Position numbers and translations under genes: made by a program. A DNA stretch of 64,000 nucleotides, from the NCBI GenBank assembly GCA_023266235.1, contig JAHFRL010000008.1:29511-93510 (forward strand). The letters run 5' to 3'. The notes below the pieces were generated by a model. That model saw nothing but the letters and a program-made list of their open reading frames with translations, did no database searches and was not told the DNA's origin. Origin of the DNA: Betaproteobacteria bacterium (GTDB lineage Bacteria; Pseudomonadota; Gammaproteobacteria; Burkholderiales; SG8-41). Shown here one piece after another: positions 28,582 through 37,559 of the stretch; the first letter of the stretch is position 1; every line of letters begins with the position of its first letter.

Positions 28582-29424
28582 TCACCAGCGACTTCCGGAC
28601 ATGATACTTGCGGCCCCCTCAAAGAGATCGGATGCACCTTTCATGCCCTGTTGGAAGGCCTTCGCGGCCTCCTCGAATAAGCACTCGAGAATCTCCCCGT
28701 GTATTTCGGCAAATCTTCTGGAACTTAGCATTTTGATGTCACGGGGCCGCGGAAGATCTACATCGATGATCTTTTTCGTTATTGTAGGTGAACTGGAAAG
28801 TACGATCACTCGATCGGCTAGATAGATACTCTCCTCAACCTCGCTGGTTACGAAAACTGTGGTGACCGGATGTTCATCGAACACTCGCAGAAGATATTCC
28901 TGCATGAGCTCGCGTGTGAGCGCGTCGAGTCCACGAAACGGTTCGTCAAGAAGCATGACTTTAGGGCAATTGATCAGGGCGCGGGCCAGTTCGGTACGAC
29001 GTTGCATGCCTCCGGATAGTTGGCCTGGGTACTTGTCTTCAAAGCCAGAAAGTCCGAACTTTGCCAAAAGCTCGCGCGCTTGACGCACAACTTCTGTGCG
29101 AGGAAGGCCGCGATTGAAAGGTCCAAACATGACGTTATCCAGCGTGGACTTCCATGGAAATAACGCTGTCTCCTGAAAAACGACGAGCCGATCCCATCCT
29201 GGATCGCGCACGGCAACACCATCCATTGTTATAAGTCCGGCGTCGGGGGCATCGTATCCGGCGATGAGGTTGATCATGGTAGTTTTCCCGCACCCCGAAG
29301 GTCCTATCAACGCCGTAAACTTGCCCGCCGGGATTTCTAGGGATAGCCCATCTAAAACGGTATTAGTGCCGTAAGCCTTGACCACGCCGTCCAGGCATAT
29401 TCGTGCGGCTGCGAGCGTCTTCAT
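28582..29424 (-). CDS. ABC transporter ATPase, nitrate/sulfonate/taurine type (subunit A)
   Basis: Energises the import system encoded upstream (280 residues). Walker A is GPSGCGKTTMINL (about 41-53), with Q-loop VVFQETALFPW, signature QLSGGMQRRTELARAL and Walker B VMLLDEPFRGLDAL. The D-loop and switch region are modified: TVFVTSEVEESIYLADR has serine where the H-loop histidine is normal (THDVxEA). The C-terminus extends about 40 residues beyond SsuB/TauB. Its start overlaps the stop of the second ATPase gene. Confidence 0.9.
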   Translation of the reverse strand: MKTLAAARICLDGVVKAYGTNTVLDGLSLEIPAGKFTALIGPSGCGKTTMINLIAGYDAPDAGLITMDGVAVRDPGWDRLVVFQETALFPWKSTLDNVMFGPFNRGLPRTEVVRQARELLAKFGLSGFEDKYPGQLSGGMQRRTELARALINCPKVMLLDEPFRGLDALTRELMQEYLLRVFDEHPVTTVFVTSEVEESIYLADRVIVLSSSPTITKKIIDVDLPRPRDIKMLSSRRFAEIHGEILECLFEEAAKAFQQGMKGASDLFEGAASIMSGSRW

Positions 29425-30245
29425 CGAGCAGCCTCCCTCTCGCCCGTCTCGAAGGCCTTGACGGCCTCCTCATGAACCGCCTCGGTTACCTCGTCCTTGA
29501 GGCGAAGAAACTCGGGCGAATCGAGCAGCTTGTTGCTTCGGGGGCGTGGCAAGTTAATGCTCATGATTTTTTTCATACGGCCAGGCCGCGTCGTCATGAC
29601 AGACACCTTGTCGGCGAGAAAAATCGCTTCGATCAAATCATGAGTAATAAAAAAAATGGTGCGTGGCTGGGTGTCATACAGCTTGAGTAGAAAATCTTGA
29701 ACCACCGTCTTGGTTAATGCGTCGAGCGCGCGAAACGGCTCGTCCATAAGCAACACTTTCGGTTGCCCGATTATTGCCCGAATGATCTCGACACGGCGTC
29801 GCATTCCCGAGGACATATCACCCGGATAGAGCGACTGGATATCACGAAGACCCACTTGCGCAAGCATATCGGTGGCGATCTTTCTTGCCTCGCTCAGTGT
29901 AGTCTGCTTCTGGATGACCGGGCCGTAACAGACGTTCTGCAGTGCGGTCATCCACGGAAAAAGGCCACCATGCTGGAACACTACCAATCGATCCGGGCCC
30001 GGGGTCGCGCGTATGCCCGGAGACGCGATCACCGCATCGTTCAGCGTCACTTCTCCCTCGGTTAATGTGTCAAATCCCGCGATAATGTTGAGCAGTGTGG
30101 TCTTGCCGCACCCGGAAGGCCCGACTAAGACGGAGAACTCGTTGCGAGCAATTTCCAGCGAGCATCCCTCCAGCGCGAGGACTTGGCCTTGCTGCGCGGA
30201 TGTATAGATCTTGGTAACCTTGCGGATTGAGAGGCTCGATGACAT
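29421..30245 (-). CDS. ABC transporter ATPase, nitrate/sulfonate/taurine type (subunit B)
   Basis: Second ATPase of the same importer (274 residues from ATG 30245; an ATG at 30263 overlapping the permease is the alternative). Walker A is GPSGCGKTTLLNI, Walker B VLLMDEPFRALDAL, and H-loop FFITHDLIEAIFLAD. The signature is DMSSGMRRRVEIIRA, departing from LSGGQ. It keeps the H-loop histidine that its partner lacks, so the pair may form an asymmetric heterodimer. Confidence 0.9.
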   Translation of the reverse strand: MSSSLSIRKVTKIYTSAQQGQVLALEGCSLEIARNEFSVLVGPSGCGKTTLLNIIAGFDTLTEGEVTLNDAVIASPGIRATPGPDRLVVFQHGGLFPWMTALQNVCYGPVIQKQTTLSEARKIATDMLAQVGLRDIQSLYPGDMSSGMRRRVEIIRAIIGQPKVLLMDEPFRALDALTKTVVQDFLLKLYDTQPRTIFFITHDLIEAIFLADKVSVMTTRPGRMKKIMSINLPRPRSNKLLDSPEFLRLKDEVTEAVHEEAVKAFETGEREAAR

Positions 30246-30247
30246 GG

Positions 30248-31048
30248 TCAACGCGGCTCCCATTTGATAATCAGTTTGCTAACCGCCTGGACCAGCGCGC
30301 TGGAAACGTAGCCAAGAATCCCGATTGCCGCCATTCCTACGAAGATGCGTGGGTATCGGATTGTCTGATATGCCTCCCACGTCATGGCCCCGATGCCGCC
30401 TTTGTTCGCCATCATCTCGCCTGCAACGACCATAAGCCAGGCAGTCCCGACGGCGACACGGAGTCCGGCGAAAATAACTGGCAGCATCGCAGGGAAAATC
30501 ACATGCCAGAATAACCGCCATTCGTTTGCCCCCAGCGATTTCCCTGCACGGATATACATCGGTTTAATTCCCGAAAAACCGGCGATCGTGTTATAGGTAA
30601 TCGGGAAAAATGCGCCGAGGAAGGTGAGAAAGATGATCATCCACTCCGTCACAGGGAAGAACAAAATTGCGAGTGGAATCCACGCAATCGGGGGCACCGG
30701 GCGTAGCACTTCAACCAATGGAAACAGCAAATTCCGCGCGAGCTTCGAATAGCCTATCCAGATTCCCAAGGGAATCCCCACAACCGACGCGATCAAAAAA
30801 CCGGATGCAACGCGATAAAAGCTCAACAATAAATCGGCGGCAAAAGCCCTGGGATTGAGCGATAGCGCGGCATTGAACACTTCCAAGGGGGAGGGAACGG
30901 GAATTGGCCAAGGCAAAGTCGAAATCAATGCCCAAGCCGAAAGCAGGGCCAGGACTGAAATTGACGAAAGCAGAGATCCATTGGTTTGCCCCCGCCACTT
31001 GAATGCCATCGGAGGAGACGCCAACCTAGTGATTAATTCTTTTGCCAT
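30248..31048 (-). CDS. ABC transporter permease, SsuC/TauC type (1)
   Basis: Inner-membrane permease (266 residues) with about six helices. The EAA-type cytoplasmic loop is YIRAGKSLGANEWRLFWHVIFPAMLP; only the part KSLGANEWRLF need be read as diagnostic. The AWIPLAILFFPVTEWMIIF and MMANKGGIGAMTWEAYQTI stretches are typical of sulfonate/nitrate permeases. It overlaps the next permease gene by 16 bp, suggesting coupled translation. Confidence 0.9.
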   Translation of the reverse strand: MAKELITRLASPPMAFKWRGQTNGSLLSSISVLALLSAWALISTLPWPIPVPSPLEVFNAALSLNPRAFAADLLLSFYRVASGFLIASVVGIPLGIWIGYSKLARNLLFPLVEVLRPVPPIAWIPLAILFFPVTEWMIIFLTFLGAFFPITYNTIAGFSGIKPMYIRAGKSLGANEWRLFWHVIFPAMLPVIFAGLRVAVGTAWLMVVAGEMMANKGGIGAMTWEAYQTIRYPRIFVGMAAIGILGYVSSALVQAVSKLIIKWEPR

Positions 31049-31818
31049 GGCACCATGCTGTGACCAAGAAATCTGATAGCGACGCTCATTCCGGCGCCAA
31101 CGGCTCCAATAACGAACATTCCGACGATGATCAGCGGATATTGCGCGAGGCTATATGCCTCCCAAATCATGTATCCCAGGCCGTGCTCCCCCGCAATCAT
31201 TTCCGCTGCAACTAGAGCCATCCAGCAAATCCCCATGCCGATGGCGAGTCCGATTACTATGGAAGGCATCGCGCCAGGTACAACGACATCCCGGAAAATC
31301 TGCCCATCATTAGCACCGAGGCAGCTCGCTGCGCGGAAATAAGTCTCATCGATCTCCGTTACGCCCACGATTGTATTAAGCACTATTGGAAAAAAAGCGC
31401 CGACAAAACAAATGAAGACCACTCCTGATTCGACACTGGGAAAAAAAAGAATACCCACGGGAATCCACGCGATTGGCGGGATAGGCCGCAAAAGCTCAAT
31501 CGCTGGGAAAGCTAGATCGCGAACCGTGCGCTTCCATCCGATCATAAGCCCCAAGGGGATTCCCGTGAGTCCGGCAAGGGTCCAAGCAGCGACCACGCGA
31601 TATCCGCTGGACCATGCGTCTGTCAAAAATTTTGAGCCTAGCAAGTACTCCGAGGCGGCAGCAAATACCTGGGGCACCGATGGAATATAGCCAAACCGGT
31701 ATACTTTAAAGTACACCAATGTTTGCCAAATAGCGACACACAGGGTCAGCGAAAGACCCTGCAAAGCTAGGCTGCCAATTCGGTGCCGTGCTTTAACCCT
31801 AGCGGGGCGCGCGCTCAA
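31033..31818 (-). CDS. ABC transporter permease, SsuC/TauC type (2)
   Basis: Second permease of the importer (261 residues), with IPPIAWIPVGILFFPS, an EAA loop at ASCLGANDGQIFRDVVVPG, and AGEHGLGYMIWEAYSLAQY. The most upstream start is a TTG overlapping the binding-protein stop codon as TTGA, with no Shine-Dalgarno, so expression should depend on coupling. Two different permeases plus two ATPases suggest a heteromeric channel; most taurine systems use one of each. Confidence 0.9.
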   Translation of the reverse strand: MSARPARVKARHRIGSLALQGLSLTLCVAIWQTLVYFKVYRFGYIPSVPQVFAAASEYLLGSKFLTDAWSSGYRVVAAWTLAGLTGIPLGLMIGWKRTVRDLAFPAIELLRPIPPIAWIPVGILFFPSVESGVVFICFVGAFFPIVLNTIVGVTEIDETYFRAASCLGANDGQIFRDVVVPGAMPSIVIGLAIGMGICWMALVAAEMIAGEHGLGYMIWEAYSLAQYPLIIVGMFVIGAVGAGMSVAIRFLGHSMVPWQKN

Positions 31819-32831
31819 TTAGGGAACTGAGTAAGGTCAAGTTGTGAAGGGATTGTGGCAGCTTTGCGTATAAAGCTGTCATCGATGTACGACTTGAAAT
31901 CGGGAACATCCTTGATCATATTGTGCTTCAGCAGGAAATCCGCTCCATCCGTTAGAACCTTACGCCACTGGGGCGAGATGTCGTCCGGAAAGACCGTGTA
32001 GTTGAAGCCTTGGACCACGACTTCCATCGGAACATCGTAGCGCTTCCAAGCATCATAGATCAGTTTGGCGGCAAACTTCGGTCGTTCTCGCAAGATTTTG
32101 TGTGCGTCGAGTTCAGCGCGTAACCAACCTATGAGAACCTGCGGGTACTTCTCGGCGAATGCCTTAGAAACGACGATGCATCGGGCCGAACTGAACTTGT
32201 ACTTGGTCCCGTCCATAAGTTTCTGTCCAAAACCGCGGTAAACAGCGAGCGCGCCGTAAGGAGGCCACGTGATATAAGCGTCAACCGATCCCGTCTGGAG
32301 ACTGGTGAGTCCGACTTCCGGGCTTTGCCCTATGAACTTGAAGCTGATCTTCTCGACTTCGGAGACCACCTCCGAAAATCGGTGTGTGTACGCCCCAAAT
32401 GAAACGGACACGCGCTTACCGTCAAGCTCCTTGATGGAAGCAATCGGCGAACCTTTCTTTACATAAATGTTTGAGGAACCGCCTTCATCTCCTTCTGTTA
32501 TGCCCACAAGCTTTGATTCTGAAACTTCGCGCTTCGACCCAAGGACAATCGCAGGCATGTCGCCGAAATACGCAATATCGACCTTGCCCGCGAGCACATT
32601 ATTCACCAGCGGCATGCCACTTGTCGTTTCAAAATTTTCAATCTCTACGTTTGGCAGATACTTCTTCCACAACTGCGCGCCAGTCACAATCGTTACACCC
32701 CACGTCGGCGCAAGCGGAAGATATCCAAGGACGATTTTGACTTTTTCGGTAGATACTGGCTGTGCGAGAACGCCGCTGGCACCTAGCGTAAGAAACGACA
32801 TGCAGAGCGCAATGATGGCTGTACGCTTCAT
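31815..32831 (-). CDS. ABC transporter substrate-binding protein, TauA/SsuA (NMT1) type
   Basis: Periplasmic receptor of the importer (338 residues). A signal peptide MKRTAIIALCMSFLTLGAS is cut near VLAQP. The mature part has VKIVLGYLPLAPTWGV, GKVDIAYFGDMPAIV and VDAYITWPPYGALAVY, typical of TauA/SsuA proteins that bind sulfonates, nitrate or thiamine precursors. The ATG at 32831 has GGAG eight bases upstream; the longer frame start is not supported. The ligand cannot be read from the sequence. Confidence 0.9.
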   Translation of the reverse strand: MKRTAIIALCMSFLTLGASGVLAQPVSTEKVKIVLGYLPLAPTWGVTIVTGAQLWKKYLPNVEIENFETTSGMPLVNNVLAGKVDIAYFGDMPAIVLGSKREVSESKLVGITEGDEGGSSNIYVKKGSPIASIKELDGKRVSVSFGAYTHRFSEVVSEVEKISFKFIGQSPEVGLTSLQTGSVDAYITWPPYGALAVYRGFGQKLMDGTKYKFSSARCIVVSKAFAEKYPQVLIGWLRAELDAHKILRERPKFAAKLIYDAWKRYDVPMEVVVQGFNYTVFPDDISPQWRKVLTDGADFLLKHNMIKDVPDFKSYIDDSFIRKAATIPSQLDLTQFPN

Positions 32832-32922
32832 GATTTCTCCTCTCTGGTCACGGTATGGTCCGACAGTACCAACGCTCGGACTACAATGGTCAGCTGTCCG
32901 GTAAAGCCGGAGCAACTCAAAT

Positions 32923-33315
32923 TTATCTCGCCACCGCGTTGACAGTCGGAGGTTTCCAATCAGGCAGCGACTTTCCTCCGCCTATGTGGTCTGCTGCCTC
33001 GGTCGACCGCAGCAATACGTAAACATCTCGGGTGCCGAGAATTTTGTCGAAAATGTCGCAAATGACATTGGCCAAACGCAGCTTCTGCTGCTGTTTGCGA
33101 CCCGGTCGGGTATCGATGGTTACCGTGGGTAGACCATCGCCGATCTTGCCGTACGCTTCACGGATCGAAACGTAGATCCATTTGCACGTTTCCGGATATC
33201 TCCCCCCTTGCCCGGGATCGATCACCTCATCGATTGCTCGCTTGATTTCCTGCCTGAGCGTGTCTTTGATTTCGTTGGAGTAACCCTCGGGAATATCGAC
33301 TCTTACGATCGGCAT
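32923..33315 (-). CDS. Tautomerase-superfamily protein
   Basis: Small protein (130 residues) starting MPIVRVDIPEGYSNE, so that Pro1 would be the catalytic base after removal of Met, as in 4-oxalocrotonate tautomerase. At 130 residues it is twice the 4-OT length, like malonate semialdehyde decarboxylase or cis-3-chloroacrylate dehalogenase. The ATG is preceded by AGAGGAG. It is the first gene of the minus-strand operon leading into the ABC transporter, which suggests that it acts on the imported compound or a product. Confidence 0.75.
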   Translation of the reverse strand: MPIVRVDIPEGYSNEIKDTLRQEIKRAIDEVIDPGQGGRYPETCKWIYVSIREAYGKIGDGLPTVTIDTRPGRKQQQKLRLANVICDIFDKILGTRDVYVLLRSTEAADHIGGGKSLPDWKPPTVNAVAR

Positions 33316-33457
33316 CGTTTTCTCCTCTAGATACCACGAAGCGTGTGGTTCAGACCGCCCTTTCTTACAGATCAATCGACTATAATTTAATCGCGTCGGC
33401 TACGTCGTAGCGTGACCATAGTCTAGGCAGACCATATTTCGTTTAACAACAGATTGT

Positions 33458-33478
33458 TTCTAACAAGTATTGTTAGAA
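33458..33478. promoter_or_regulatory. Perfect inverted repeat between tautomerase and LysR genes
   Basis: TTCTAACAA-GTA-TTGTTAGAA: 9-bp arms with a 3-base spacer, in the 183-bp divergent gap. An overlapping AACAA/TTGTT pair lies just upstream (about 33446-33459). The site is 20 bp before the lysR ATG and 142 bp before the tautomerase ATG, fitting an autoregulatory site of the LysR protein that also activates the divergent operon. Confidence 0.7.
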
Positions 33479-33498
33479 TAACTAATTAGTAATGCTCA

Positions 33499-34428
33499 AT
33501 GCCACGACAATTGCCTCCGTTTAGCGCATTGCGAACATTCCTCGTGGTGGCCAGCCATCTGAATTTTTCCAAGGCGGCCGAGGAGCTTCATGTCACGCCT
33601 GCGGCGGTAACCCACCAGATCAAGGCGCTCGAAGAATATGTCGGTGTCCAATTGCTGAGTCGGACAAAGCGACGCGTGGTGCTCACGGAAGCCGGGGAAG
33701 CTTGCTTGCCTGACTTGCGCGAGGGCTTCGACTTGCTCACGGCGGCGATGAGCAAGGTGCATCGCGAAAAGAAACGCAGAATGCTTACGGTGAGCGTGGC
33801 TCCAGCATTCGCATCGAAGTGGCTCATCCCGCGCCTTGACAGCTTTGCGGCCGCCAATCCCGAAATCGACGTTCGAGTGTCTGCCACTACAAGGCTCATT
33901 GATCTCAGTGATGAGAAAACCGACCTTGCCATTCGCTTCGGCCAAGGACGACATGAAGGGGTGCACGTCGAGCGGCTCTTGACAGAAAGCATGGCGCCGA
34001 TGTGCGCCCCGGACTTACTGGACTGCGAGCATCCTATTCGTACCCCGAGCGATCTGCGGCATCATCGGCTGATCCACGATATTTCGGTGCCTGCGGCAGA
34101 TTCGCGTCCCAACTGGAAAATATGGTTTGACCTCGCTGGAGTACGCGGCATTGATCCGTTTCGTGGCTTGCGGTGCACGCTCGCTGATCTTGCCCTGCAG
34201 GCCGCCATCAATGGGTCTGGCGTGGTCCTTGGGCGCGTCACGTTGGCACGTGATGACATCGAGGCCGGCAGGCTGGTGCTACCGTTCAACCTTTCGGTTC
34301 CGACGGATTATGGATATTTCATCCTGATTCCGAAGTCCAGGATAAGACAGCAAAACGTGATCATGTTCCGGGATTGGCTGCTTTCGATCGCGAAAGATAG
34401 AGGACCCGCTCGAACGGTAGGCCGTTAA
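33499..34428 (+). CDS. LysR-family transcriptional regulator (GcvA-like)
   Basis: DNA-binding regulator (309 residues). The winged helix-turn-helix LPPFSALRTFLVVASHLNFS and AAEELHVTPAAVTHQIKALE is at about 5-45, and the co-inducer domain from about 93 (MLTVSVAPAFASKWLIPRL) is of the GcvA/AmpR subgroup. It is divergent from the tautomerase-ABC operon across an inverted repeat, and is the probable local activator. The inducer is unknown. Base use is lower in GC than in the flanks. Confidence 0.92.
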   Translation: MPRQLPPFSALRTFLVVASHLNFSKAAEELHVTPAAVTHQIKALEEYVGVQLLSRTKRRVVLTEAGEACLPDLREGFDLLTAAMSKVHREKKRRMLTVSVAPAFASKWLIPRLDSFAAANPEIDVRVSATTRLIDLSDEKTDLAIRFGQGRHEGVHVERLLTESMAPMCAPDLLDCEHPIRTPSDLRHHRLIHDISVPAADSRPNWKIWFDLAGVRGIDPFRGLRCTLADLALQAAINGSGVVLGRVTLARDDIEAGRLVLPFNLSVPTDYGYFILIPKSRIRQQNVIMFRDWLLSIAKDRGPARTVGR

Positions 34429-34436
34429 GAAAATAC

Positions 34437-34451
34437 GCCCGGTTCCCGGGC
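34437..34451. other. Small hairpin after the LysR gene
   Basis: GCCCGG-TTC-CCGGGC forms a perfect 6-bp stem 9 bases past the stop codon. There is no T-run, so termination would be weak or factor-dependent. Confidence 0.4.
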
Positions 34452-34503
34452 CAGCATTCGTGACATGACGCCAGTTGGCTGACCCGCCCGAGGGGGACGA
34501 CGA

Positions 34504-35160
34504 ATGAAACTCTACGACAATATTCATGCGAATGCGCCGATCCGGGTGCGCATTGTACTTTTATTGAAAAATATCCCGTTCGAGCGCATCCCCGTCGGGT
34601 TCAGCAGTGAGAGAAACCGGACTAACCCGACGTCGTATGATGCACTCAATCCTCAGGGGATGGTTCCAGTCCTTGCGGATGAAAATTTTGTAATTTGGCA
34701 GTCGCTGGCGATTGCAGAATACCTCGATGAACTTTTCCCAACCCCTCCGCTATTGCCAGCCGATTCCCGGGGGAAAGCGCATGTCAGATCGCTGGCATTG
34801 ATGATCGCCTGCGATGCGCAGCCGCTTGCGAATTTTCGCGTGCGGGAATTTCTTATCCGGGAGTTCGGATTGCCGGACGCTGAAATGCTACGGTGGGTAC
34901 GCCATTGGCTGGCCGAATCGCTAACCGATTACGAAACAGCAATCGTACGGCATTCCACGCCTGGGCGTTTCTCCTACGGCAACTCGCCGACGCTCGCCGA
35001 TGTCTACCTTTTCCCGCACGTCTTGCACGCTAAACGCTTCGGAGTCCCTCTCGACGCCTATCCCGCGGTAATGCGAATTTTCAACGAATGCATGGCGATA
35101 CCGGCTTTTTATAACGCGCGATCGGAAGATGCTCCGAATAACGCTCGCGCCGGTAAGTAA
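34504..35160 (+). CDS. Glutathione S-transferase family protein (maleylacetoacetate isomerase-like)
   Basis: GST-fold protein (218 residues), with an N-terminal thioredoxin-like domain (MKLYDNIHANAPIRVRIVLL, LNPQGMVPVLADENF, then IWQSLAIAEYLDELFP) and a C-terminal helical domain (SPTLADVYLFPHVLHAKRFG). It resembles zeta-class maleylacetoacetate isomerases, but the SSCxWR active-site motif is replaced by NAPIRVR, so the isomerase activity is uncertain. It follows lysR by 75 bp with a GGGGGA before the ATG and ends at the edge of the low-GC segment. Confidence 0.8.
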   Translation: MKLYDNIHANAPIRVRIVLLLKNIPFERIPVGFSSERNRTNPTSYDALNPQGMVPVLADENFVIWQSLAIAEYLDELFPTPPLLPADSRGKAHVRSLALMIACDAQPLANFRVREFLIREFGLPDAEMLRWVRHWLAESLTDYETAIVRHSTPGRFSYGNSPTLADVYLFPHVLHAKRFGVPLDAYPAVMRIFNECMAIPAFYNARSEDAPNNARAGK

Positions 35161-35228
35161 TTGCTTAATCCACAATTCATCGATGTCGACGGGCAGACGG
35201 AGCGGACGATATATTCATTTTCGGCCGA

Positions 35229-35862
<634 letters not shown>

Positions 35863-35876
<14 letters not shown>

Positions 35877-36627
35877 GCAGTTCCTCGCCGATTATATATC
35901 TGAGCACTTCGCTGTCCCTGAGCACCGCCGCCGGCTCGCCGTCGGCGATGATGCGCCCGTCGTAGAACGCCAGCACGCGCCGCGCGTAACGGTTGATGAT
36001 ATCCATATCGTGCTCGACGAACAGCACGGTGACGCGGTCGGATTTCACCGCGTTCATCACCATGTCCATGATGCCGAATTTCTCGTCGGCGGAGACGCCA
36101 CTGGTCGGCTCGTCGAGCAGCAGGATCCGGGGTTTCACCACCAGTGCCATCGCGATATCGAGCAGCTTGCGGACGCCTTCCGGCAGCACGCCGGCCGGCT
36201 TGTCGCGATAGGCGGTCAGGCCAAAGCACTCGAGTATCTCGTCGGTTACCCCTGGCGTGCTCGCGCGCGTGATCGCATCGTGCGCCCAGCGTTTCGCGGC
36301 GGCGGCGACGATGCCGACCGCCGCCAGCAAGTTGTCGCGCACGGCGAGCGAATTAAACAGCTGCGGCACCTGGAACGAGCGCGAAATGCCGAGTTGCGTG
36401 ATGCGGCGCGGCGAGAGCGGCGTGATGTCGTGCCCGTCAAAGCGGATGGTGCCGGCGCCCGGCTTCATGTAGCCGGTGACCATGTTGATGAACGTGGTTT
36501 TGCCGGCGCCGTTGCTGCCGATCAAACCGATGACGCTGTCGCGCACGACCTCGAGGTTGATGGCGGCGGCGGCGGTCACTGCGCCGAAGCTCTTGCTCAA
36601 GCCCTGCGCTTCGAGGATCGCGCTCAT
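35863..36627 (-). CDS. livG: Branched-chain-type ABC transporter ATPase LivG (system 1)
   Basis: Second ATPase of system 1 (254 residues). Walker A is GSNGAGKTTFINMV, the signature is the variant VLPEGVRKLLDIAMAL, and Walker B is ILLLDEPTSGVSA. The ISRSFQVPQLFNSLAVRDN stretch is typical of LivG. The start ATG at 36627 overlaps the livM stop as ATGA; the longer open frame upstream is in livM. Confidence 0.94.
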
Positions 36628-37559
36628 GACGTCCGGGTCCTGCGTCTGAACAGCGACCACAATCCGGCCGGCAGGAACATGATGATTGCGAGCATCGCGA
36701 TGCCGAGCGTCATTTGCCAGACGTTGGGTGCGTACTGGCTGGCGAGCGTGCGGATGGCTTCGAAAATCGCCGAGCCGAAGAACGGCGCCAGCACGTTGCC
36801 GGTTCCCGACAGCACCGCGACGAACACAAATTCCCCGGAAGTCGTCCAGTACGCCATGTCCGGATCGATGTGGCCGACGGCGAGCGCAGTGAGCCCGCCG
36901 CCGAGCCCGCCGAGCGCGGCGGCGATCACGTAATTCAGGTGCACGACGTTGCGCACCGAGGCGCCCAGATATTCGACGCGCAACTCGTTGTCGCGGATTG
37001 CAGCAGACAGCCGGCCAAGGTGCGAATTCATGTAACGATGCAGCGTGACCGCGGCGGCGGCGAACAACCCGATCGCCACGCCCATCAGCACGCGCCCCGC
37101 CTGCCCGTCCTCGATCCGCCAGCCGGCGAGCGAGCGCGTCGCAATATTGAACCCGTCGGTGCTGCCGAGCGCCGAGCTCTTCACGAGCAGCCCGAACAGA
37201 ATCATCGAGAACGCGAGGCTCAGCATCGCAAAGAAGATGCCGCGGTAGCCGGCGAGCAGGAATCCGAGCACCACCGCGACCGCGACCGAAGCGAGCAGCG
37301 CGGCGCACAGCATCAGCGCCGCGTCGTGGACGCCGAAAGTCTGCTGCACGAGCGCCGCCGCGTACGCGCCGAGGCAGTAGTAGAGCCCCTGGCCGAAAGA
37401 CACGAGCCCCGTGCGCATGAGCAGCAAAAGGCCGAGCACGACGAGCCCCTTGGCGAGCGCCAGCGTCAGCAGAAACACGAGCCACTGCGGCGCGAGCGCG
37501 CCGCCCGCCCCCAGAACGGCGACCGCCGCCGCCAGCGCGACAATCGTGCGATCGCTCAT
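36624..37559 (-). CDS. livM: Branched-chain-type ABC transporter permease LivM (system 1)
   Basis: Inner-membrane permease (311 residues, 8 or more hydrophobic helices). Family segments are GLVSFGQGLYYCLGAYAAAL, FFAMLSLAFSMILFGLL, AAIRDNELRVEYLGASV and AALGGLGGGLTALAVGH. ATG 37559 overlaps the livH stop as ATGA, and the stop overlaps livG likewise, so the genes are tightly coupled. Confidence 0.94.
   Translation of the reverse strand: MSDRTIVALAAAVAVLGAGGALAPQWLVFLLTLALAKGLVVLGLLLLMRTGLVSFGQGLYYCLGAYAAALVQQTFGVHDAALMLCAALLASVAVAVVLGFLLAGYRGIFFAMLSLAFSMILFGLLVKSSALGSTDGFNIATRSLAGWRIEDGQAGRVLMGVAIGLFAAAAVTLHRYMNSHLGRLSAAIRDNELRVEYLGASVRNVVHLNYVIAAALGGLGGGLTALAVGHIDPDMAYWTTSGEFVFVAVLSGTGNVLAPFFGSAIFEAIRTLASQYAPNVWQMTLGIAMLAIIMFLPAGLWSLFRRRTRTS

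Larger units (their letters stand above)
28500..35228. other. Low-GC segment, probably acquired
   Basis: From about 28.5 to 35.2 kb the base composition falls well below the flanks. One line counted by hand (31021-31080) has 26 G/C of 60, against 51 of 60 at 43681-43740. Codons ending in A or T become common. The segment holds the ABC transporter, tautomerase, LysR and GST genes, and its right edge meets a shortened livF. No integrase, transposase, tRNA or flanking direct repeat was recognised, so the limits are approximate. Confidence 0.55.

Noticed and set aside
28403..35228. Integrative element with att sites
   Set aside because: No integrase, tRNA gene or direct repeat at either edge could be found by eye; only the base-composition step and the shortened livF support acquisition.
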